DNA of 33,966 nucleotides from an uncultured Clostridia bacterium (GCA_947627045.1 CANQUM010000020.1:1-33966), one strand, 5' to 3'. Positions 18,522 to 25,873 are shown, counted from the first letter of the stretch. The notes: generated by a model not told the origin, from the letters alone. Numbers and translations: made by a program.

Positions 18522-20042
18522 ATGAATTCTAAAGTAAAGAGTATTATCATATGTGTTGTTGTTATTGCTTGTCTGGGGGTTACGCTTCTTGTGCTTAATT
18601 TAACAGGCAAGAATGAAGATAACTCAAGCAGTACTGCGCCGAGCGTTGCCGACAGCGAGAAAACAATATCTCTGACAGATGATATTGCAGATGACCTTGA
18701 TAATACCTATGTTAAATCTATAGAAATCAAAAATGAGCGGGATAGCTTTACTGTCAGTCAGGTCAGCGGTAAAACTGACGAGTGGGAGATAAAGGCTTTA
18801 GACGGAATTGAGCAGTCAAACACTGTTTATTCGGGTCTGGCTTCAATTGCAGCAGATCTTTCTGCAACAGATATAGCAGAAGAAAATGCACAAGATCTAT
18901 CTAAGTACGGACTTGATAATGCAAAGACTAGATTTACCGTTACATTTTCTGATGATAATAACACAACGAGGACTTACTTGATTGGAGAAACAACTCCGAA
19001 CGAGAAAGATTACTATTTATGCGAAGAAGGAAAGAATACCGTTTACACGGCGGCAACAGGCTCGCTTTCATACTTTTTCTACACAAAAGAAGATTTTGTA
19101 GCCTTGACAATGCTTGAGAAGCCGGCAAGCGATGATGATTACCCGGATTTTATAAAGGAAACGATTAAATCTGAAGATCTCGACTACGATATGGTTATCG
19201 TAACACCTGAGAAAACTCTGAATTATATGCCGTCTGCGCAGGTTATGACAGAGCCGGTATTTGCGTATCTCGACGCAACAAATTCGGCAGAGATCACTCA
19301 CGGAATGTGGGGATTATCGGCAGCTTCGGCAGTTGTGGCAAAGCCGGATAAAAACGACTTCAAAAAGTACGGTCTTTCAAAGCCTTGCACTAAGGTCATT
19401 CTCGAGACAAGTGCGGGAACTTATACACTGTCTGTAGGAGATCCTATATATGCAAAGGATTCTAAGGGCAAGGAAACTACAACAGTTGAGTCATATTACA
19501 CTTATTTAGACGGCGTAAGCGGTAAAGATGTTATATTTACAGTTTCCGCCAAAAGCCTTCCGTGGGTGGGAGCAGAGCCGCCTGACTTTATTTCAAGTCT
19601 TATGACTTATAATGCCGCGACCGATTTAAAATCAGTAGTTGTTGATGACGGAAAGGATAAAACTGTATTTAAGCTGAAAGCTGTTGTTGATCCGAAAGCG
19701 CAGGCTGATGAAGATGAACAGCAGGAAATGAAGCTGAGTTCTGTAAAATTGAACGGCAAGGAGCTCAACGTCGAGGCGTGGAAGAGCTGGTATCAGGTTC
19801 TTCTACAGTGTCCTACTTCGGAGATCTATTTTAAAGAACCCAAAACGAAGTGTTATCTGACAATAAGCATCAACAGAAACGACGGCGACAAAGACGTTTT
19901 GAAGTTCTTTAAGGATACAAGCAGAAGAACTATTGTCAAGCTGAACGGCAAAACAAGCTATCGCATAGAAAGCTCATATGTAAATAAGCTGATGTCGGAT
20001 ATGCAGCTTGCGATAGAAGGCAAAGAAGTTCAAACAGATTAA
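18522..20042 (+). CDS. DUF4340 domain membrane-anchored protein of the Gld-like ABC module
   Basis: 506 residues with one N-terminal span (IIICVVVIACLGVTLLVLNL) and an extracytoplasmic remainder. Two similar halves are visible, each with a VKSIEIKNERDSFTVSQ- or DYDMVIVTPEKTLNYM-type strand and a K(D/N)xxKYGL(S/D) motif (LSKYGLDNAKTRFTV; FKKYGLSKPCTKVIL), the repeat pattern of DUF4340. Such proteins regularly follow GldG-like genes in many phyla. AAGGAGA lies 8 nt before the ATG and 19 bp separate it from the previous gene. The biochemical role is unknown; a partner domain for the exporter is inference. Confidence 0.82.
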   Translation: MNSKVKSIIICVVVIACLGVTLLVLNLTGKNEDNSSSTAPSVADSEKTISLTDDIADDLDNTYVKSIEIKNERDSFTVSQVSGKTDEWEIKALDGIEQSNTVYSGLASIAADLSATDIAEENAQDLSKYGLDNAKTRFTVTFSDDNNTTRTYLIGETTPNEKDYYLCEEGKNTVYTAATGSLSYFFYTKEDFVALTMLEKPASDDDYPDFIKETIKSEDLDYDMVIVTPEKTLNYMPSAQVMTEPVFAYLDATNSAEITHGMWGLSAASAVVAKPDKNDFKKYGLSKPCTKVILETSAGTYTLSVGDPIYAKDSKGKETTTVESYYTYLDGVSGKDVIFTVSAKSLPWVGAEPPDFISSLMTYNAATDLKSVVVDDGKDKTVFKLKAVVDPKAQADEDEQQEMKLSSVKLNGKELNVEAWKSWYQVLLQCPTSEIYFKEPKTKCYLTISINRNDGDKDVLKFFKDTSRRTIVKLNGKTSYRIESSYVNKLMSDMQLAIEGKEVQTD

Positions 20043-20090
20043 TAAAAAACAATTAAGGGCTAATATAAGACAATTTTCACATTGAGAATT

Positions 20091-20099
20091 TGTTATAAT
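20091..20099 (+). promoter_or_regulatory. Extended -10 promoter for the 96-residue orphan gene
   Basis: TGT followed by a perfect TATAAT (TGnTATAAT, 20091-20099) lies 31 bp before the next start. The -35 region is poor (CAATTT at 17 bp spacing), which is common for extended -10 promoters. Confidence 0.6.
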
Positions 20100-20129
20100 A
20101 GTGTAAAGCCATAGAAGGGAGTGAATAGT

Positions 20130-20420
20130 ATGGCAACAAAAAAATGCGACTTTTTCACATACAAGGGATTGCCGCTTGTAAGGAAAGGAAAGGAAATTTA
20201 TTACGGCAATATGTCAGATGATTATGTTGTTATGATTCAGATACTTTCAACTGAGAAAATAAACGGTTTAGACGTTGCAAACAGAGTAAGAATTTTCAGA
20301 ATAGCAACAGATGAGAGTATTCCGCCGAATGAGAGAATCAATAAGACTGCTGAGAAAACAAGTCTTTATGATGCTCTTGATATAGCAAGCGCATGGCTTT
20401 CTGATTATATTAAAAAGTAA
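20130..20420 (+). CDS. Hypothetical 96-residue protein
   Basis: The protein starts MATKKCDFFTYKGLPLVRKG. I do not recognise a named family. It is a soluble-looking alpha/beta protein with a beta-rich front half (KGLPLVRKGKEIYYGNMSDDYVVMI) and a helical end (SLYDALDIASAWLSDYIKK). The ATG at 20130 follows GGGAGTG, and an in-frame GTG at 20121 falls on that site. It is a single-gene unit with its own promoter and strong terminator. It has a normal ribosome site and codon use like its neighbours, so it is probably expressed. It has no membrane segment or signal peptide. Confidence 0.8.
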   Translation: MATKKCDFFTYKGLPLVRKGKEIYYGNMSDDYVVMIQILSTEKINGLDVANRVRIFRIATDESIPPNERINKTAEKTSLYDALDIASAWLSDYIKK

Positions 20421-20443
20421 GAAAAATCATTATTGTATAAATT

Positions 20444-20475
20444 AAGGTATTCCGCATTTTAGCGGAGTACCTTTT
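20444..20475 (+). terminator. Intrinsic terminator of the 96-residue orphan gene
   Basis: A 12-bp stem (AAGGTATTCCGC 20444-20455 with GCGGAGTACCTT 20462-20473, one wobble pair) has a 6-nt loop and a short T tract (CTTTTATCTTT). It cleanly separates this gene from the MBOAT gene. Confidence 0.85.
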
Positions 20476-20499
20476 ATCTTTGTGTTAAGAAAATACGCC

Positions 20500-20528
20500 T
20501 TGATAAAAGCTGTGATATATGTTAAAAT
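20500..20528 (+). promoter_or_regulatory. Promoter of the MBOAT/DHHW-like gene pair
   Basis: TTGATA (20500-20505), a 17-bp spacer and TAAAAT (20523-20528) lie about 40 bp before the TTG start of the MBOAT gene and directly after the upstream terminator. Confidence 0.7.
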
Positions 20529-20567
20529 ATAAAGAAATAATTGGCTTTGTATAAAGGAGTATGCAGT

Positions 20568-21938
20568 TTGTTATATTCGGATCTTATATTTATATATGGT
20601 TTTCTTCCGATAACTATACTGATAACGTTTTTGGATAGAAGTACGGAGTATAAAAATCTTATACTCGTTTTAACGTCGGTTGTATTTTTCACCTTCGGAA
20701 GACCGATTATTATATGTCTTTTGTTTTTGACAGTTATTTTTGATTATTTATTCGGTCTTGTAGCGGGATACGGCAGAAAAAAATGGCTAAGAGCATTGAG
20801 CTTTTTTTGTTCAATAGTTATGAATTCGACCTTATATATAGTTTTCTGCTGGAACTCTTTATTTAAAAACTTCGGTATTGAACAACTGACATTAACTAAA
20901 AAACTAATTCCTATGTGCATTGCTTTTTACACAATAAGAGGAATTTCATACGTCGGGGATGTATATAAGAAAAGGATCAAGCCTGAAAAGAATATATTCT
21001 GTCTGCTTGTTTATATGGTAAACTATCATTTTATGGTAGCAGGTCCTATTGTAAGATACGGAGATATTTCAGATAAGATAAGACGGAGAACAATAACAGG
21101 TCAGAATCTGAACGACGGTTTGAACAGATTTATAATTGGCTTTGCAAAGGTTATGATACTTGGGATTTCGTTTGAAAAAGTAAAAGAGGCAGGCTTGAAT
21201 TTTGCCGAGCTGACGCCATTCGGCGCATGGGTTGGTATGCTTGCGTTTATAGGGAATATTTATTTTGTTTTTACAGGCTATATAGATATGGCTATGGGAC
21301 TGGGACTGCTAAACGGTTTTAAGTATAAAGAAAACTTTTTGCCGTATTCTGTTAGAGGTTATGTAAGTGGAATAGTAAAGGGATTTAATAAGCTTCTTAT
21401 TGATTTTTTTGAGGATTTTTTGGTAGTTCCTTTTAAAAGAAACAAGAGCAAATATATATCAGGCGTATTACTTTCAGGTGTTTTGATTGGTTTGTGGTAT
21501 GGTTTCAGCCAGAATTTTTTGATATTCGGTTTGTATTTTGCTCTGCTGGTGATTATTGAAAAGCTGTTTTTAAAACGCATTTTAGATAAGCTGCCGAAGA
21601 TAATAGGATTTATTTATACATTCTTTGCCGTATTTGTAGGAGCGGCAATTGCATATTTTTCAAAGCTGGAGGATTTTCTGCACTGGTTTAAAGCTCTCTT
21701 CGGCGTAGGAACAGATTATATGTGGAGCGTTAATATGAGAAACAAGACGCTTTCATATTTGTTTTTGCTGATAATCGGTGTTTTCATTATTATACCGGGC
21801 TTTAAGAATATTATAAAATCTCAGCTTAAAGCCTATTCTCAAAAAAGCGAGAGGAATTATGCAGTTATTAGAATTTCACAGACAGTGTGTATATGTCTGT
21901 TATTAGTAATGGCTACAGCGTCGAGCGTAACAGCTTGA
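20568..21938 (+). CDS. MBOAT-family membrane protein lacking the catalytic histidines (probable pseudo-acyltransferase)
   Basis: A 456-residue polytopic membrane protein matching AlgI/DltB-type membrane-bound O-acyltransferases along its length. It starts MLYSDLIFIYGFLPITI, has FYTIRGISYVGDVYKK, the AGPIVRYGDIS block, NIYFVFTGYIDMAMGLGLLNGF and ENFLPYS. Where active members have RRWH before WFRDYVYIPL, this protein has KGFN (Asn274) before DFFEDFLVVPF. Where they have the invariant WHG, it has WYG (Tyr311). The following GLYHG reads GLYFA (Phe324). Both signature histidines are therefore absent, yet the fold and reading frame are intact. TTG 20568 is chosen because AAAGGAG lies 8 nt upstream and the N-terminus fits the family. 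An active acyltransferase seems unlikely; a scaffold or channel role is inference. Confidence 0.85.
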   Translation: MLYSDLIFIYGFLPITILITFLDRSTEYKNLILVLTSVVFFTFGRPIIICLLFLTVIFDYLFGLVAGYGRKKWLRALSFFCSIVMNSTLYIVFCWNSLFKNFGIEQLTLTKKLIPMCIAFYTIRGISYVGDVYKKRIKPEKNIFCLLVYMVNYHFMVAGPIVRYGDISDKIRRRTITGQNLNDGLNRFIIGFAKVMILGISFEKVKEAGLNFAELTPFGAWVGMLAFIGNIYFVFTGYIDMAMGLGLLNGFKYKENFLPYSVRGYVSGIVKGFNKLLIDFFEDFLVVPFKRNKSKYISGVLLSGVLIGLWYGFSQNFLIFGLYFALLVIIEKLFLKRILDKLPKIIGFIYTFFAVFVGAAIAYFSKLEDFLHWFKALFGVGTDYMWSVNMRNKTLSYLFLLIIGVFIIIPGFKNIIKSQLKAYSQKSERNYAVIRISQTVCICLLLVMATASSVTA

Positions 21939-21964
21939 GACTGATATAAAGGAATAGATTATTG

Positions 21965-22843
21965 ATGAGTAAAAAAAGAAAAAGAAAACTTAATAACTTG
22001 CAGTCTAACAGTGCAAACGGCAATTTCAAGGCAAATGATCATCAGAAAAAGGCTGATGATTATGATTACGAAAATGCCGTATACCCTGACAATGCTTGTC
22101 TTGCTGTTCCGCCTGAGGAAAGTGATGAAGATCTATCTAAGGGCGATATTGTTCTGCATAAAATAGGCAGGGAAGCTGTGGTCGGCGAATATAATTTTAT
22201 AAATGTTGCGGTCGTTTTTATACTTATTATGATAATGGGTATTTCCTTTGCACTTTTAAGGAATACCGATGAATATATAGAAAATAATAATAAAATTTCC
22301 ACTGAAACCGTTTTGAACGGCAAGTTTACGAAAAAACTTTCAAAAAACTATATGAAAAGACTTCCGGGCAAGCAATTATTATTTGATGCAAACAGAGTTT
22401 TCTCATATGCTTACGGTCTTGGGAGTTATAATGATGAAAAAGGTTTTGTTTCTGCTGATACGGGTAAAATAATAGGAATAAAAACCTATAATGAGCCTAT
22501 TATGGTTACTCTTACAACTACGGCTCCCCCAACGACAACGCAATACACAGGAAAAACGACAAATACCACAGTTAAATTAAGAGGTTCTGTATTTGTAGGT
22601 CCTCCCAGTCCCTTGACTACTACAAAGAAAACCAAGAAGACTACTACAAAGAAAACCACGGCAAAAACAACATCCGTAACAACTACTACTGCGTTTACAG
22701 GTACTACATGGTCGTTTAAGGGAACAACTACAAAAAGCGGCTTACCTGATTTCTCTATGACTACTTCACACACAACACTTGTTGAGCCGCCGACATCGGC
22801 AAGCACAACTATCGGAGTGAGCAATGAAGAACAGCAATTTTAA
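21965..22843 (+). CDS. Membrane-anchored DHHW-like N-terminal domain with Thr-rich tail, no esterase domain
   Basis: 292 residues. The cytoplasmic N-terminus is Lys-rich then acidic (1-77), with one membrane span at about 78-98. Residues about 99-170 read RNTDEYIENNNKISTETVLNGKF, KLSKNYMKRLPGKQLLFDAN and SYAYGLGSYNDEKGFVSADTGKI. This matches the start of DHHW/AlgX-type proteins, whose genes commonly follow MBOAT genes (ENR-like entry, D-x-F/L-PGR/K segment, NGV-DG turn). The SGNH/DHHW esterase domain that should follow is missing. Residues about 183-283 are Thr/Lys/Pro-rich (TTTKKTKKTTTKK). The start is ATG 21965 or TTG 21962; AAAGGA suits either. It follows the MBOAT gene by 26 bp and overlaps the next gene by 20 bp. 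The domain match is by eye. Confidence 0.7.
   Translation: MSKKRKRKLNNLQSNSANGNFKANDHQKKADDYDYENAVYPDNACLAVPPEESDEDLSKGDIVLHKIGREAVVGEYNFINVAVVFILIMIMGISFALLRNTDEYIENNNKISTETVLNGKFTKKLSKNYMKRLPGKQLLFDANRVFSYAYGLGSYNDEKGFVSADTGKIIGIKTYNEPIMVTLTTTAPPTTTQYTGKTTNTTVKLRGSVFVGPPSPLTTTKKTKKTTTKKTTAKTTSVTTTTAFTGTTWSFKGTTTKSGLPDFSMTTSHTTLVEPPTSASTTIGVSNEEQQF
22615..22658 (+). repeat. 24-bp coding tandem repeat in the Thr-rich tail
   Basis: The 20-mer GACTACTACAAAGAAAACCA occurs exactly at 22615-22634 and 22639-22658 (period 24 bp). It encodes duplicated TTTKKTKK-type segments. Such repeats can change length by slippage without a frameshift. Confidence 0.85.
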
Positions 22844-23771
22844 GTATTCTGATGACAATAAAAGATACCATACTTATAACTACTATCTCAGGCATAAGTA
22901 CGGAATAAAGGTGTTTAAAGTACCGCTTAACGCAAATTTCGGTTGTCCTAACAGAGACGGAACAAAAGGCATCGGAGGCTGCACCTATTGTTCGGGCAAA
23001 ATGAGCGGAGACTATGCAGGCGACCCTCTGTTGGATATTGAAAGGCAGTATAATGAGGTGAGGCAGGTTCTCTTGAAAAAGTGGGAGAAAGCTAAGTGTA
23101 TACCATATTTTCAGGCGGGTACAAACACATATGCTCCGATAGATAAGCAAAAAGAGCTTTTTGAAAGGTCGTTGACCTTTAAAGACGCTGTGGGTCTTAA
23201 CATTTCAACAAGGGCAGATTGCATAGACGAGAAAATTGCAGATATGCTTTATGATTTGTCGATAAAAACAAATCTTGAGGTTGAGTTGGGATTGCAGACA
23301 ATTTACGATACAACAGCAGAAAAAATAAACCGCTGTCATACCTATGATGATTTTTTAAAGGGCTTCAATATGCTGTATGAACGCGGTATAGATATTTGCG
23401 TTCATATAATAAACGGGCTTCCCGAAGAAACAAGAGAGATGATGATAAACACTGCTAAAACGGTAGGCGCTTTGAGACCTCACGGTATAAAAATCCATCT
23501 TCTTTATATGATTAAGGGAACAAAAATGTATGAGCAGTTTTTAAACGGTGAAATAAAGCCTCTTGAAAGGGACGAGTATGTTCAGATTGTGTGCGATCAG
23601 CTTGAGAGAATACCCGAAAATGTTGTTATAGAAAGAGTAACAGGCGACGGAGTAAAAGAGGATCTGGCAGCGCCGCTGTGGAGCTTGAAAAAGTTTTGCG
23701 TTATGAACGAGATCGACAAGGAAATGGCAAGAAGAAATTCGTATCAAGGAATACTTGTCAGTGAAGAATAA
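22824..23771 (+). CDS. TIGR01212-type radical SAM protein (YtqA/YhcC-like)
   Basis: 315 residues. The radical SAM iron-sulfur ligands are Cys41, Cys53 and Cys56 in GCPNRDGTKGIGGCTYC, the unusual long CX11CX2C spacing of the TIGR01212/Elp3-like group. Further blocks are YFQAGTNTYAP, ISTRADCI, LEVELGLQT and HIINGLPEETREMM. The reaction of this family is not established. ATG 22824 has GGAGTG just upstream and lies inside the end of the previous gene (20-bp overlap in another frame), so translation is coupled. It ends 24 bp before rimM. Confidence 0.9.
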   Translation: MKNSNFKYSDDNKRYHTYNYYLRHKYGIKVFKVPLNANFGCPNRDGTKGIGGCTYCSGKMSGDYAGDPLLDIERQYNEVRQVLLKKWEKAKCIPYFQAGTNTYAPIDKQKELFERSLTFKDAVGLNISTRADCIDEKIADMLYDLSIKTNLEVELGLQTIYDTTAEKINRCHTYDDFLKGFNMLYERGIDICVHIINGLPEETREMMINTAKTVGALRPHGIKIHLLYMIKGTKMYEQFLNGEIKPLERDEYVQIVCDQLERIPENVVIERVTGDGVKEDLAAPLWSLKKFCVMNEIDKEMARRNSYQGILVSEE

Positions 23772-23795
23772 TATAGTTTAGTGAGGAACATTCCA

Positions 23796-24305
23796 ATGAA
23801 AAAATACTTAGAGATTGGGAAAATAGTGTCGGTTCACGGACTTAAAGGCGACGTCAAGGTAGAGCCGTGGTGCAATGAGCCTGAATTTATCTGTGAGTTT
23901 GACATACTTTATTCAAAGGACGGTAAAAAAAAGTACGAGATAGAACACAGCAGGGTTCAGAAAAATATGGTGATAATGAAGCTGAAAGGCGTAGATTCTG
24001 TCGAAGACGGACAGGCTATGCGGAATAAAATTCTATTTATGGACAGAGACGACGTTGAACTTGAGGAGGGGTATTATTTCTTTCAGGATTTGATAGGTTT
24101 GACTGTTCTTGACGCAGACCGCCTAGAAATCTATGGGAAAATAAAGGAAGTCTTTCAGACAGGAGCGAACGATGTGTATCATATAAAGTCTGATGAGGGA
24201 AAGTCGTATTATATTCCGGCAATTGCAGAAGTTATAGTAAAGACTGATATAGAAGACGGTAAAATGTATATAAGACCGCTGGAGGGACTTTTCGATGAGG
24301 ATTGA
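23796..24305 (+). CDS. rimM: 16S rRNA processing protein RimM
   Basis: A 169-residue factor for 30S head assembly. The N-terminal RimM barrel has EIGKIVSVHGLKGDVKVEPW, and the C-terminal PRC-barrel has YYFFQDLIGLTVLDAD, GKIKEVFQTGANDVYHI, YYIPAIAEVIVKTDIE and MYIRPLEGL. ATG 23796 follows GAGGAA by 7 nt. A GTG at 23781 in the same frame lies upstream of that site and lacks its own. The last 11 bp overlap trmD, the usual tight pairing. The usual partners rpsP (upstream) and rplS (downstream) are absent here. Confidence 0.95.
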   Translation: MKKYLEIGKIVSVHGLKGDVKVEPWCNEPEFICEFDILYSKDGKKKYEIEHSRVQKNMVIMKLKGVDSVEDGQAMRNKILFMDRDDVELEEGYYFFQDLIGLTVLDADRLEIYGKIKEVFQTGANDVYHIKSDEGKSYYIPAIAEVIVKTDIEDGKMYIRPLEGLFDED

Positions 24306-25032
24306 CATAGCGACGCTTTTTCCTGAGATATGCGAAGCGTACCTTTCTGAAAGCATTATCGGCAGGGCAAGAGCTAAAGGCATTTTTGAGGTTAATTGCC
24401 ATAATATCAGAGACTATACGCTAGACAAGCACAGACGTGTTGACGATACGCCTTACAGCGAGCAAAAAGGTATGCTTATGCAGGCTGAACCGATATACAG
24501 GTGCTTTAAGGCTGTAACTGAAGGCATAAAGCCGTATGTTATATATGTATCTCCTCAAGGGAAACCGTTTGATCAGCAAAAGGCAAAGGAACTTTCTAAA
24601 CTTGACAGCATATTTGTATTATGTGGGCATTATGAGGGTGTTGATAACAGAATAATCGAAGAAATCGTTGATGAAGAAATTTCAATAGGTGATTTCGTTC
24701 TCACAGGAGGAGAGCTTCCGGCTCTGTGCTTGGTAGACGCCGTTGTGAGAATGTTAGACGGAGTTTTGTCGAGCCCTGATAATTATAAAGACGAAAGCCA
24801 TTTCAGTGGACTTCTTGAGTATCCGCAGTACACTAGACCAGAGGTTTGGCATAACAAGAGAGTTCCTGAAATTCTTTTGTCCGGTCATCATGCTAATATT
24901 GACAGGTGGCGGCATGAACAGTCTCTTATTGCGACATATGAAAAGCGGCCTGACTTAATTGATTTTGAAAAGCTTTCTGATATTGACCGCAGGTTTTTAG
25001 ACGATCATATAAAATCAAAATGTAAATTTTAA
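24295..25032 (+). CDS. trmD: tRNA (guanine-N1-)-methyltransferase
   Basis: A 245-residue SPOUT-class enzyme that makes m1G37 next to the anticodon and prevents frameshifting. It starts MRIDIATLFPEICEAYLSESI. The knot region has YVSPQGKPFDQQKAKEL, VLCGHYEGVDNRIIE and SIGDFVLTGGELPAL, which bind S-adenosylmethionine. The C-terminal tRNA-binding helices follow. It overlaps rimM by 11 bp with GGAGGGA upstream in rimM. No rplS follows. Intergenic DNA with candidate regulatory structures for ptsH comes next. Confidence 0.96.
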   Translation: MRIDIATLFPEICEAYLSESIIGRARAKGIFEVNCHNIRDYTLDKHRRVDDTPYSEQKGMLMQAEPIYRCFKAVTEGIKPYVIYVSPQGKPFDQQKAKELSKLDSIFVLCGHYEGVDNRIIEEIVDEEISIGDFVLTGGELPALCLVDAVVRMLDGVLSSPDNYKDESHFSGLLEYPQYTRPEVWHNKRVPEILLSGHHANIDRWRHEQSLIATYEKRPDLIDFEKLSDIDRRFLDDHIKSKCKF

Positions 25033-25105
25033 CATTATTTTGAAAAAATATACTCGACTATTAATGACACAAATCATTTGGAATTTAAAATTTATTAAGA
25101 TTTTT

Positions 25106-25147
25106 TGTACAAATTGCATTGTACATTAAGTTTTTTATGGTTAAAAT
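25106..25147 (+). promoter_or_regulatory. Palindrome overlapping a candidate upstream promoter of ptsH
   Basis: TGTACAA-ATTGCA-TTGTACA (25106-25125) is a perfect 7-bp inverted repeat. Its right arm contains TTGTAC (25119-25124), which with a 17-bp spacer and TAAAAT (25142-25147) forms a promoter-like pair. The palindrome could be an operator over the -35 box. Alternatively it is a weak terminator of trmD, since a T run occurs at 25131-25136. Confidence 0.45.
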
Positions 25148-25160
25148 ACACAAATATTGC

Positions 25161-25206
25161 GGACTGGATAACGCAGTCTGTAATCAAAAAGCAGAAATTT
25201 TGATTA
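25161..25206 (+). promoter_or_regulatory. Two adjacent hairpins in the ptsH upstream region
   Basis: GGACTG (25161-25166) pairs with CAGTCT (25174-25179, one wobble). Directly after it, TAATCAAAA (25181-25189) pairs perfectly with TTTTGATTA (25198-25206) around an 8-nt loop. If transcription starts near 25154 they would sit at the very 5' end of the RNA. No RNA family was recognised. Confidence 0.45.
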
Positions 25207-25232
25207 ATTCACTATTTTATACTAAATTATCG

Positions 25233-25260
25233 TTGACTAAGAAAAATATTAGGGTATAAT
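25233..25260 (+). promoter_or_regulatory. Main promoter of ptsH
   Basis: TTGACT (25233-25238), a 16-bp spacer and a perfect TATAAT (25255-25260) lie about 60 bp before the ptsH start. Confidence 0.75.
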
Positions 25261-25320
25261 ATATTTATACAAATGGCACAAGATTACTTTTGAGTAATTA
25301 ATGAAATGGAGAGATATGTA

Positions 25321-25590
25321 ATGTTTGTTAAAGATGTTGTAGTTCAGAACAAGGTGGGGCTGCACGCTCGTCCAGCTACTTTCTTTATTCAGAAGGCAAA
25401 TGAATTTAAGTCATCTATCTGGATCGAGAAAGAGGACAGAAGAGTAAATGCTAAAAGTTTGCTTGGAATTCTTTCTTTGGGTATTGTCGGCGGAACAGCT
25501 ATAAGAATCATTGCCGACGGAGCTGATGAAAAGGAAGCTGTAGACGGTTTGGTTGAGCTTGTTGAAAGCGGTTTCACGGAGGAAGTATAA
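25321..25590 (+). CDS. ptsH: Phosphocarrier protein HPr
   Basis: An 89-residue cytosolic phosphocarrier. From ATG 25321 (GGAGAG 8 nt upstream) the active-site His falls exactly at position 15 in GLHARPA. The regulatory Ser is at position 46 in NAKSLLGILSLGI, the site used by HPr kinase in Firmicutes. It therefore has both the PTS phosphotransfer residue and the catabolite-control residue, unlike Crh, which lacks His15. An earlier in-frame ATG at 25306 would add five residues and overlaps the ribosome site. It is a single gene with its own promoter and terminator; ptsI is not adjacent. Confidence 0.95.
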   Translation: MFVKDVVVQNKVGLHARPATFFIQKANEFKSSIWIEKEDRRVNAKSLLGILSLGIVGGTAIRIIADGADEKEAVDGLVELVESGFTEEV

Positions 25591-25622
25591 TTACTTGATT
25601 TAATAAACAAATATCAAAATTT

Positions 25623-25650
25623 GGCGAGGCACTGATGCTTCGCCGTTTTT
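25623..25650 (+). terminator. Intrinsic terminator of ptsH
   Basis: A 9-bp stem (GGCGAGGCA 25623-25631 with TGCTTCGCC 25636-25644, one wobble pair) has a CTGA loop and five T residues (25646-25650). It is a textbook terminator 32 bp after the stop. Confidence 0.93.
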
Positions 25651-25732
25651 GCGTATGAATGATTTTTCGAGTAATATGATACAATAATATTATTTATGCG
25701 TAAATAATTAAAAACTTCCTGTTTAAATATAG

Positions 25733-25761
25733 TTGACAAAGCTATGTTCATAGTTTATTAA
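25733..25761 (+). promoter_or_regulatory. Distal promoter upstream of the CdaR/PucR-type regulator
   Basis: A perfect TTGACA (25733-25738), a 17-bp spacer and TATTAA (25756-25761). A second, weaker pair follows, TTGATG (25769-25774) with TAATAT (25793-25798) at 18 bp. The DNA between the ptsH terminator and the regulator start (about 310 bp) holds no gene, only these AT-rich promoter-like signals. Confidence 0.55.
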
Positions 25762-25873
25762 CATAAAATTGATGATAATGTGTTACAATTTGTAATATAT
25801 ACAAAGAATAATGATTTTTTTGATAAAATTTTTATGTGTTATAGTTTTTCACCAAAAAAACGCTAAAATATTA

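Noticed and set aside
20541-20567. Upstream TTG start of the MBOAT gene
   Set aside because: It lies before the AAAGGAG that serves TTG 20568, and the extra residues do not fit the family N-terminus.
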